From Rubrobacter sp. (lineage in GTDB: Bacteria > Actinomycetota > Rubrobacteria > Rubrobacterales > Rubrobacteraceae), in NCBI GenBank assembly GCA_013815485.1, contig JACDGB010000125.1, positions 1 to 6,065 on the forward strand: DNA of 6,065 bases, given 5' to 3'. The position numbers were made by a program, and so were the translations under genes. Below, in pieces: positions 1-4,884 of this stretch (positions are counted from its first letter, which is position 1; each line of letters begins with the position of its first letter). The notes under the pieces were generated by a model that was given only the letters and a program-made list of their open reading frames with translations, searched no databases and was not told where the DNA came from.

Positions 1-963
1 GGCTACCGCGAGACCGTAGCCGGGTACGATCACGATCTTCTGGGCCTCTTCGGACAGGTATCCGCCTACCGTCTCCGCGCTCGCGTCGTTGACTGGCCGA
101 TCCTCTTGCTCCTCGCTCTTCGCACCGCCCGAAGCGGCGATGCCAGCGAAGATGATCTTTCGCAATGGCCTTCCCAGGGCGCTTGACATCAGGCGCGTGA
201 GGATGGTGCCGGAGGCCCCGACGATGGTGCCCCCGATAATGAGGATGTAGTTCCCAAGCACGAAACCGGAGGCCGCGGCCGCAAGCCCCGTGAAGGCATT
301 GAGGAGTGAGATCACGATGGGCATATCCGCGCCGCCTATCGGGATGACGAGCAGCACGCCGAGCACGAGCGACGCCACGAGCACGGCTGTCAGGGAGCCC
401 ACCGGCGGGAGGAAAGAAAGGATTGCCGCGTCCAGCGCGGCGTTCGCGGCTAGCAAGAGGATGCCCACGAAGAGAATCGCGTTCACCACCTGTTGCAACG
501 GGAACGTGACGGAGCCGGCGAAGGCGAGTTCCTGAAGCTTCAGGAACGCCACGACGCTCCCCGCGAAGCTCACCGACCCGATGAGCACGGTGAGCGGTAC
601 CGTGATGGTGGCGACCAGGCTCTCGTCGCCCCGTATCTGGAGATGGTAGAACTCGGAATACGCTATTAGAGCCGCCGCTCCACCGCCGACGCCATTGTAT
701 ACGGCGACCATCTGGGGCATCGCCGTCATCTGCACCCGCTGCGCCGAAACCGCCCCGACCACCGTCCCGAGAAGTGTCGCGACGCCGATCAAGAGCAGGC
801 TCTGGAACTCGATGACGAAGAGTGTCGCTATGAGGGCTATCACCATGCCGAAGGCGGCTAGGGTGTTTCCGGAGCGGGCGGTCTCGGGCCGTCTCAGCCG
901 GCGAATGCCGAGGACGAAAAGCGCCGCCGCCGCGAGGTATGCCAGGAAAGTCGCCGCCTGCAC
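1..963 (-). CDS. pntB: NAD(P) transhydrogenase subunit beta PntB (C-terminus missing at window edge)
   Basis: Membrane and NADP(H)-binding subunit of the proton-translocating transhydrogenase, which reduces NADP+ with NADH using the proton gradient. I translated 321 residues in frame to base 1. E. coli PntB is about 462 aa, so roughly 140 residues, most of the NADP(H) domain III, lie outside the window. Residues 1-260 are mostly hydrophobic helices. The family signature GGADMP is at 210-215, with channel residue Asp213 followed by Asn222. A polar linker (about 280-300) leads into domain III, whose nucleotide loop PGYGLAV is at 314-320. E. coli has a channel His at the position of Asn90 here (motif VAVYNGVGGG). 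The GTG start at 963 follows the pntA2 TAG by 3 nt in the same frame, so the gene cannot start further upstream. A GAAGAGGG ribosome site lies at 978-971, 7 nt away. It is the third gene of the operon. Family assignment is secure. Confidence 0.96.
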   Translation of the reverse strand, partial: MQAATFLAYLAAAALFVLGIRRLRRPETARSGNTLAAFGMVIALIATLFVIEFQSLLLIGVATLLGTVVGAVSAQRVQMTAMPQMVAVYNGVGGGAAALIAYSEFYHLQIRGDESLVATITVPLTVLIGSVSFAGSVVAFLKLQELAFAGSVTFPLQQVVNAILFVGILLLAANAALDAAILSFLPPVGSLTAVLVASLVLGVLLVIPIGGADMPIVISLLNAFTGLAAAASGFVLGNYILIIGGTIVGASGTILTRLMSSALGRPLRKIIFAGIAASGGAKSEEQEDRPVNDASAETVGGYLSEEAQKIVIVPGYGLAVA

Positions 964-966
964 GAG

Positions 967-1275
967 CTAGCCCTCTTCCCTTCGCTTGACCCTTCTCACC
1001 GGGGGACGGAACATACCGAGCATCCGGTTGGTCACCCAGAAACCTCCGACCACGTTCAAAGCCCCGAAGAACACCGCGACGAAGCCTACTATCTTGATGG
1101 GGACTCCGGTGCCGGTGGAGAGCGTGATCATGCCCCCCACCAAGATGACGCCGTGGATGGCGTTTGTCGCGCTCATAAGCGGCGTGTGAAGCAGGTTCGG
1201 GACCCGTGAGATCAACTCGTATCCCAAGAACGCCGCTATCACGAAGATCGCCAACTGCGCCAGGAATTCCTGCAC
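967..1275 (-). CDS. pntA2: NAD(P) transhydrogenase subunit alpha part 2 (PntA2), membrane subunit
   Basis: Small membrane subunit that in E. coli is fused to the C-terminus of PntA but is separate in Rhodospirillum- and Thermus-type enzymes. It supplies helices to the proton channel domain II. The product is 102 aa and has three hydrophobic segments (about 4-20, 38-54, 60-81). The family motif YELISRVPNLLHTPLMSATN spans 19-38. His41 in NAIHGVIL falls where E. coli alpha has Ser, and it probably replaces the E. coli beta-His91 channel residue. The tail is very basic (RRVKRREEG). I chose GTG 1275 because it lies 1 nt after the pntA1 TAG, has GAGGG 8 nt upstream, and gives the length usual for the family. 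A GTG at 1305 would add ten residues (MAKPKARAGS) and overlap pntA1 by 29 bases; it cannot be excluded. Confidence 0.93.
   Translation of the reverse strand: MQEFLAQLAIFVIAAFLGYELISRVPNLLHTPLMSATNAIHGVILVGGMITLSTGTGVPIKIVGFVAVFFGALNVVGGFWVTNRMLGMFRPPVRRVKRREEG
971..978 (-). promoter_or_regulatory. Ribosome binding site of pntB
   Basis: Read on the minus strand, GAAGAGGG sits inside the last codons of pntA2 and ends 7 nt before the GTG at 963. It supports that GTG as the start over the ATG codons about 40 codons inside the gene. Confidence 0.7.
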
Positions 1276-1276
1276 G

Positions 1277-2587
1277 CTACCCGCCCTCGCTTTCGGTTTC
1301 GCCACGAGCCTTCTTCAGCGCCTCGCGGGTGGGTTCGTGGCGGATCTCGCCGCCGTGGGCTATGCAGGTGGACGAGACGATCTCATCCTCGAAGTCCAAA
1401 TTCATCTCCGGCTTCTTCTCGTCCTTGTCCTCGGACGCATCTTCGGTGAGGTGACCGATCAGGTTGTACATGTTGCGCGATAGTAACTGACTGGCATGAA
1501 TGGGCATCGTACTCGGCAAATTTACCGGCCCTATTATCTTGACCTGCTGATGCTCGATGGTCTCCCCGGCCTCCGACAACTCGCAGTTGCCCCCGCTCTC
1601 CGCCGCGAGGTCAACGATCACCGACCCCGGCTTCATGCTCTCGATCATTGACTTGTCTACCAGCGTCGGGGCTTTCCTGCCAGGCACGAGCGCCGTCGTG
1701 ATGACAATGTCCATCTCCTTCATGCGCTTCCGCACCAGCTTCTGGTCCTCCTCCAGCTTCTCCGAGGACCATTCTTCCTCGCCTTCTTCTTCCTCCGGCT
1801 CCTCCTCGCCCTCCACGACGTACTCATCCCGTGGCGGCTCCGCGAAAGAGTGAAACCCGAGAGAGGTCATCACCTTCCCGAAACCTTGAGGCTGGTATTC
1901 CTCGAACTCGTCCTCTTCCTCGCCGCTCTCCTTCTCGTCTTCGGAGTCTATGAAGGAAGCGCCGAGTGACTGCGCCTGCTCTTTTGTCTCGGGCCTGATG
2001 TCGTAGGCGAACACCTCGGCTCCGAGCCGGTTCATGATCGCAATGGCTTGAAGTCCAGCGACCGCTATCCCAAACACAAGCACGTTCGCCGCCTTCGTGG
2101 TGCCTGCCGCAGTCGAGAGCATCGGGACGTATTTGCCCAGAGTATCCGCCGCGATCAGGGCGCACTTGTAGCCGGCGATGGACCCCATCGAAGAGAGTGC
2201 GTCCATGCTCTGCGCCACGCTGGTGCGCGGTATCTGCTCGTTGGAGAAAACCGTGACGCCTCCCTCCGCGAGCTTTTCGACTAGTTCCGGCGCCTGCGGC
2301 CCGTTCAGGAAACACAGGAGCGTCTGCCCCTCGCGCATCCGCCCGGCCTCGTCTTCGGTGGGGCTCGCCGCTTTCACGATGATATCCGCCTCGCCGTAGA
2401 TCTTCCCGGCATCCTCGACGACCGTGGCCCCGGCCTCTTCGTAGTCTTCATCGAGGTTGTAGTCGCGGCCCGCGCCGGTCTCGACGAGCACCTCGAAACC
2501 ATCCTTGACGAGACGCGCGATGGTCTCGGGCACGAGTCCAACCCGGCGTTCGCCTTCCGTTACCTCCCTGGGAACTCCGATCTTCAC
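1277..2587 (-). CDS. pntA1: NAD(P) transhydrogenase subunit alpha part 1 (PntA1), NAD(H)-binding, with acidic insertion
   Basis: Soluble NAD(H)-binding domain I of the transhydrogenase, related to alanine dehydrogenase. It is 436 aa from GTG 2587 (VKIGVPREV), against about 384 for Rhodospirillum rubrum. The N-terminal domain carries the RQD loop, seen as PRTSVAQSMD at 120-129 (Arg121, Gln126, Asp129, same spacing as the R. rubrum triad). The Rossmann domain begins at VLVFGIAVAGLQAIA (169-183), with Asp196 as the likely ribose-binding acid. In the nucleotide loop the central glycine of GxGxxG is Ala175 (codon GCG). DIVITTALVPG (293-303) and PGSVIVDLAAESGGNC (320-335) are family blocks. The segment between residue 212 and DIVITTAL is 80 residues instead of about 40. 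The excess is rich in Glu/Asp (about 215-230 and 258-280) and falls in the mobile loop over the NAD site. The reading frame is open upstream to 2749, but that would overlap the sortase and lacks family similarity, so it was rejected. First gene of the operon. Confidence 0.95.
   Translation of the reverse strand: MKIGVPREVTEGERRVGLVPETIARLVKDGFEVLVETGAGRDYNLDEDYEEAGATVVEDAGKIYGEADIIVKAASPTEDEAGRMREGQTLLCFLNGPQAPELVEKLAEGGVTVFSNEQIPRTSVAQSMDALSSMGSIAGYKCALIAADTLGKYVPMLSTAAGTTKAANVLVFGIAVAGLQAIAIMNRLGAEVFAYDIRPETKEQAQSLGASFIDSEDEKESGEEEDEFEEYQPQGFGKVMTSLGFHSFAEPPRDEYVVEGEEEPEEEEGEEEWSSEKLEEDQKLVRKRMKEMDIVITTALVPGRKAPTLVDKSMIESMKPGSVIVDLAAESGGNCELSEAGETIEHQQVKIIGPVNLPSTMPIHASQLLSRNMYNLIGHLTEDASEDKDEKKPEMNLDFEDEIVSSTCIAHGGEIRHEPTREALKKARGETESEGG
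1284..1288 (-). promoter_or_regulatory. Ribosome binding site of pntA2
   Basis: GAGGG on the minus strand, within the last codons of pntA1 and 8 nt before GTG 1275. This favours the 1275 start over 1305. Confidence 0.55.
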
Positions 2588-2594
2588 GCCGCGG

Positions 2595-2600
2595 ATTATA
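2595..2600 (-). promoter_or_regulatory. -10 box of the pnt operon; probable leaderless transcript
   Basis: On the minus strand a perfect TATAAT lies 7 nt before the pntA1 GTG at 2587, so transcription would begin at or within a base or two of the start codon. There is no Shine-Dalgarno before that GTG (the bases are CCGCGGC). No good TTGACA-like -35 is found at 16-18 nt. Leaderless mRNAs are common in Actinomycetota. This is sequence-based inference only. Confidence 0.6.
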
Positions 2601-2605
2601 GACGG

Positions 2606-2619
2606 GAGAAGAAGTTCTC
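2606..2619. repeat. Short inverted repeat at the -35 position of the pnt promoter
   Basis: GAGAA-GAAG-TTCTC, with 5-bp arms and a 4-bp spacer. It sits just upstream of the pnt TATAAT box, where a -35 element or operator would be expected. The arms are short, so chance is possible. Confidence 0.25.
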
Positions 2620-2654
2620 GCTTACACCAACCGTTACCAATAAAAACCCACTTT

Positions 2655-2687
2655 GTAATCTGTATGTCACATTTCACGGGTAATCTG
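2655..2687. repeat. Direct repeats GTAATCTG in the divergent pnt/sortase promoter region
   Basis: GTAATCTG occurs at 2655-2662 and again at 2680-2687, exactly 25 bp apart. A second pair, CTTTGTA, occurs at 2651-2657 and 2689-2695 around the first. They lie in the AT-richer 145-bp gap between two divergent genes, which fits a regulator-binding or promoter role. No known operator is recognised. Confidence 0.35.
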
Positions 2688-2714
2688 CCTTTGTAGACAG
2701 ATAAAACCGTACCC

Positions 2715-2723
2715 GGAAAGGGG
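2715..2723 (+). promoter_or_regulatory. Ribosome binding site of the sortase gene
   Basis: GGAAAGGGG ends 9 nt before the ATG at 2733. A second purine stretch, GAGGA, at 2726-2730 is too close to the start to be the main site. Confidence 0.55.
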
Positions 2724-2732
2724 TCGAGGACG

Positions 2733-3395
2733 ATGAAGCGTATACGCACCGGACAGACGAAGAGGATATTGACGGCGGGCGCAATCGCCCTGACCTTCGC
2801 CGCCGCGGGGCTAGGTTTGCTGGGTTATTCGCTGTTCGGCGGGAGCGAGCCGGCCTCCGCCGAGACCCCGGAGAAGGCTGCCCCGAGCGTATCGCGGAGT
2901 ATCCCGGAGAAGATCTTCACGAGCATCTCCCGGCAGTTCCAGGCTCCCCGCGCGGAGGCCCCCAAGGACCCGGCGATGAAGCTCACCGTACCCGAGATGG
3001 AGCGCGTCGAGAACGTCCCCGTCTACGATACGGCCCCGAAAGGCTACGAGAAAGCCTTGCACGACGGGACGGTTCACGTCAAAGGCACGGGCTTTCCGTG
3101 GCAGGACGAGGCCAACGTGTACATCGCCGGCCACCGCCTCGGCTATCCTGGTACCAAGAGCGATCGGGTCTTCTGGGACCTCGACAAACTGGAGAACGGC
3201 GACGAGGTGATCCTGACCGACGCAGACGGCACGAAGTACACCTACGAGGTCTTCAAGGAGTTCATCACCGGCCCCTCCGACATCTCCGTGCTGAAACCCG
3301 AGCCGGGCAAGAACATAGTCAGCCTCCAGACCTGCACGCTGCCAAGCTACTCGGAGCGTCTGATCGTCCAGGCCGAACTGAAGAGCGTAGATTAA
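2733..3395 (+). CDS. Sortase (class E/D-like), membrane-anchored transpeptidase
   Basis: Cysteine transpeptidase that cleaves an LPxTG-like sorting signal of secreted proteins and joins them to the cell wall or to other proteins outside the membrane. The protein is 220 aa. A Lys/Arg-rich N-terminus precedes one hydrophobic segment (about 12-35), which is a signal anchor. ASA at 41-43 could be read as a signal peptidase site, but sortases normally stay anchored. A polar linker (about 44-85) leads to the sortase beta-barrel domain (about 90-217). The catalytic set is visible: His134 in IAGHR, Cys201 in LQTCT and Arg209 in SERLIV. The class is judged from TCT followed closely by ERLIV and the compact size; a class D call is possible. 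No gene with a C-terminal sorting signal is next to it, and no pilin genes are present, so it looks like a stand-alone housekeeping-type sortase. It is divergent from the pnt operon and ends in a strong hairpin. Confidence 0.92.
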   Translation: MKRIRTGQTKRILTAGAIALTFAAAGLGLLGYSLFGGSEPASAETPEKAAPSVSRSIPEKIFTSISRQFQAPRAEAPKDPAMKLTVPEMERVENVPVYDTAPKGYEKALHDGTVHVKGTGFPWQDEANVYIAGHRLGYPGTKSDRVFWDLDKLENGDEVILTDADGTKYTYEVFKEFITGPSDISVLKPEPGKNIVSLQTCTLPSYSERLIVQAELKSVD

Positions 3396-3418
3396 CTATT
3401 CGCCCATCCGCCAACTAA

Positions 3419-3450
3419 AATAGGCCGGGTCTTCGCGGACCCGGCCTATT
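3419..3450. terminator. Bidirectional intrinsic terminator between sortase and ferredoxin genes
   Basis: A perfect 13-bp stem (AATAGGCCGGGTC with its complement) encloses a 6-nt loop, TTCGCG. On the minus strand the stem is followed by TTTAG, giving a TATTTT-rich end. On the plus strand it is followed by TTGCTTCCTCTTC, a weaker pyrimidine tract. The two genes converge here, and the ferredoxin stop codon (3448-3446) lies inside the right arm, so the terminator begins within that gene. Confidence 0.85.
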
Positions 3451-3739
3451 GCTTCCTCTTCTTGCGGGGTCTGAACTCGGCGGTGAGTCGCTCGACCGGA
3501 TCGCCGCCTTTTAGATGACTCTCCACGATCTCCGGCATGTCATCCTCAATGAGCCCGAGATACCAGACTCCACCTGGATACACGATAGCGTTGGGACCGT
3601 GCTTGCACAGACCGAGGCACTCGACGGAATCAACGCGGACGTCGCCGTTCATCCCCGCCGACCGCAACTCGTCCTTGAGCGCCTTGCGGACATCTTTGGA
3701 GCTGCGCTTCTTGCAGTCTCCGCCTTTGCAGACGAGCAC
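3446..3739 (-). CDS. Thioredoxin-like [2Fe-2S] ferredoxin (start uncertain, may extend to about 3841)
   Basis: Small electron-carrier protein of the thioredoxin-fold [2Fe-2S] family. From GTG 3739 it is 97 aa. The four cluster ligands are Cys4, Cys9, Cys41 and Cys45 (VCKGGDC, then CLGLCKHGPNAIVYPGGVWY), the usual pattern of two close cysteines, a spacer of about 30 residues, then CxxxC. The C-terminus is strongly basic (RPRKKRKQ). The GTG at 3739 has no ribosome site and would leave only three residues before the first ligand, too few for the opening beta strand (VLVC). The frame stays open upstream to a TGA near 3916 with no ATG, GTG or TTG. Codon choice looks coding back to about 3841, where ATC GCC AAA AAG would read as I/M-AKKNEK. 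A non-standard start is therefore possible, giving 131 aa. The redox partner is unknown; it stands alone, divergent from ppx. Confidence 0.88.
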   Translation of the reverse strand: MLVCKGGDCKKRSSKDVRKALKDELRSAGMNGDVRVDSVECLGLCKHGPNAIVYPGGVWYLGLIEDDMPEIVESHLKGGDPVERLTAEFRPRKKRKQ

Positions 3740-3891
3740 CTGAGCGTCGTAGTCTCGGACCTTCGCATCCGGTTTATTGCGACCCAGGAGCGATGGGATC
3801 CCGCTGGACTTTCCGCGATCCTTCTCGTTCTTTTTGGCGATGATTACCCCGTTTCCAGGCTGACAGCAACCTTCTCCAAGTAATTGAGAAC

Positions 3892-3911
3892 TATTCCCGA
3901 TAACGGGAATA
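3892..3911. promoter_or_regulatory. Operator-like palindrome between ferredoxin and ppx genes
   Basis: TATTCCCG-ATAA-CGGGAATA: perfect 8-bp arms around a 4-bp centre. It lies in the divergent intergenic region and overlaps a TATATT (-10-like) hexamer for the ferredoxin direction. It could be a dimeric repressor or activator site. It does not look like a terminator, because no gene ends here and no T-tract fits. No known regulator motif is recognised. Confidence 0.5.
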
Positions 3912-3913
3912 TA
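3908..3913 (-). promoter_or_regulatory. Candidate -10 box for the ferredoxin gene
   Basis: TATATT on the minus strand, overlapping the right edge of the palindrome. No good -35 is seen (TACCGC at 17 nt). A start about 7 nt downstream would give a leader of roughly 60 nt to the putative 3841 start, containing GGAGAAGG at 3877-3870. Confidence 0.3.
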
Positions 3914-3939
3914 TCATGCGTGTGGCGTGGGCGGTATCA

Positions 3940-3970
3940 TTGGTGGGTGGAAGGTTTTGGGTTGTATTCT
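3940..3970 (+). promoter_or_regulatory. Weak candidate promoter for ppx-ppk1
   Basis: TTGGTG (3940-3945) and TATTCT (3965-3970) are separated by 19 bp, longer than ideal. Transcription would start near 3977, leaving a short leader that contains GGAGG at 3983-3987. The surrounding sequence is very rich in G and T on this strand. Confidence 0.25.
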
Positions 3971-3982
3971 TTTAGTTGGATC

Positions 3983-3987
3983 GGAGG
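3983..3987 (+). promoter_or_regulatory. Ribosome binding site of ppx
   Basis: GGAGG lies 12 nt before ATG 4000, which is rather long. The in-frame TTG codons at 3976 and 3988 are too early or too close to be served by it. ATG 4000 places the conserved phosphatase motif at the expected distance from the N-terminus. Confidence 0.45.
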
Positions 3988-3999
3988 TTGACGGGCGGG

Positions 4000-4884
4000 A
4001 TGAGTCGGCACTCGGTCGTGGACGTGGGGAGCAACACCATCCATCTACTCGTTGCGGATGTAGATGGGGGAGAGGCATTGCCCGTCACGGGGGAAAAGGT
4101 GTCGGCGCGGCTCGGCTCCGGGGTGGAGAAGACGGGTCGGATAGAGGAGGAGCGGCTCGCGCTCGCGGCTGAGGCCATAGGCTTGTTCGCCAGGATCTCC
4201 GCCCTCAATGGCGCGCCGGAGCCCGAGGTCCTCGCCACGAGCGCCGTCAGGGACGCGGAGAATGGCCCGGAACTGGTGGAGCGGGTGCGGGAGGCGACTG
4301 GTTTGAAGATGCGTCTCATCTCCGGGGAGGAGGAGGCCACGCTCGGCTTCCGGGGGGCTCTCTCGGCGTTGGGCAAGCTTTGGGACGGGCCCGCGCTGGT
4401 GGTTGACCTGGGTGGCGGGTCGGCGCAGCTTATTGTGGGGGAGGCGTCTGGCGGGCCGCTCATGCAGGTGTCGTTGCCGCTGGGTTCCAACCGCACCACG
4501 GAGCGTTTCGTGAGCAAGGATCCGGCGAAGAAGAAAGAGTTGCGGGCGCTCGATGAGCACGTCAAGAAGATGATGCCGGGATGGGGGCTTTCGTCGCGAG
4601 TGCGGGTCGTGGCGGTCGGTGGGTCGGCGCGGGCTATATCGAAGATCACGCGCGATGAGTTGACGGTGGAGCGATTGCGGAGGCTGGCGGCGGAGGTTTC
4701 GGAGCGACCGTCGGCGGTTGTGGCTCGGGAGCACGGGCTTGCGCCGGAGCGGGGGCGGGTGTTGCCGGCGGCGATCACGACTCTCGCGGCGGTACTGGAG
4801 CATTTCGGGAAGGATGAGTTGACCGTGGCGCGCGGGGGGTTGAGGGAGGGCACGGTCCTCACGCTCGCCGAGGAGGAGACATGA
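4000..4884 (+). CDS. ppx: Exopolyphosphatase, Ppx/GppA family (short form)
   Basis: Removes terminal phosphate from inorganic polyphosphate; relatives also act on pppGpp. It belongs to the actin-like ASKHA phosphatase fold. The protein is 294 aa, two-domain length, lacking the C-terminal HD-like domain of the ~500-aa E. coli enzymes, as in the short actinobacterial and related forms. Motifs in order: VVDVGSNTIHLLVADV (6-21), the first phosphate loop; TSAVRDAEN (80-88); ISGEEEATLGFRGAL (107-121), containing the likely catalytic Glu; VVDLGGGSAQLIVG (134-147), the second phosphate loop; LPLGSNRTTERF (159-170); VVAVGGSARAISKI (203-216); and the closing GGLREGTV (279-286). Its TGA overlaps the ppk1 ATG (ATGA), so the degrading and synthesising enzymes are probably translationally coupled. 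Whether the main substrate is polyphosphate or pppGpp cannot be told from sequence; the ppk1 neighbour favours polyphosphate. Confidence 0.93.
   Translation: MSRHSVVDVGSNTIHLLVADVDGGEALPVTGEKVSARLGSGVEKTGRIEEERLALAAEAIGLFARISALNGAPEPEVLATSAVRDAENGPELVERVREATGLKMRLISGEEEATLGFRGALSALGKLWDGPALVVDLGGGSAQLIVGEASGGPLMQVSLPLGSNRTTERFVSKDPAKKKELRALDEHVKKMMPGWGLSSRVRVVAVGGSARAISKITRDELTVERLRRLAAEVSERPSAVVAREHGLAPERGRVLPAAITTLAAVLEHFGKDELTVARGGLREGTVLTLAEEET
4871..4878 (+). promoter_or_regulatory. Ribosome binding site of ppk1 inside the end of ppx
   Basis: AGGAGGAG lies within the last glutamate codons of ppx, ending 2 nt before ATG 4881; its AGGAGG core ends 4 nt before. It is a strong but closely spaced site and supports coupled translation. 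Confidence 0.65.

Noticed and set aside
1741..1950. Pyrimidine-rich tracts on the plus strand as a separate repeat or triplex element
   Set aside because: They are explained by the Glu/Asp codons of the PntA1 acidic insertion on the other strand.
1824..2315. 163-codon minus-strand frame overlapping pntA1
   Set aside because: An alternate frame of pntA1, rich in Arg/Gly, without family motifs.
2588..2749. N-terminal extension of PntA1 by about 54 residues to 2749
   Set aside because: It overlaps the sortase start and its ribosome site, shows no family similarity, and would place the TATAAT box inside the gene. The family start is at GTG 2587.
3776..3870. TTG-initiated 31-codon minus-strand leader peptide just after GGAGAAGG
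   Set aside because: It overlaps the likely coding N-terminal region of the ferredoxin, has no recognisable regulatory residue run, and ends without a terminator or attenuator hairpin.
3515..3883. 122-codon plus-strand open frame over the ferredoxin gene
   Set aside because: It is the antisense of the ferredoxin frame, whose four cysteine ligands are conserved; no ribosome site or recognisable family.
3972..4862. Long open frames on the minus strand (also 4045-4896) opposite ppx
   Set aside because: Low-complexity Arg/Ser/Pro-rich translations typical of antisense frames in GC-rich genes; ppx on the plus strand has full family motifs.
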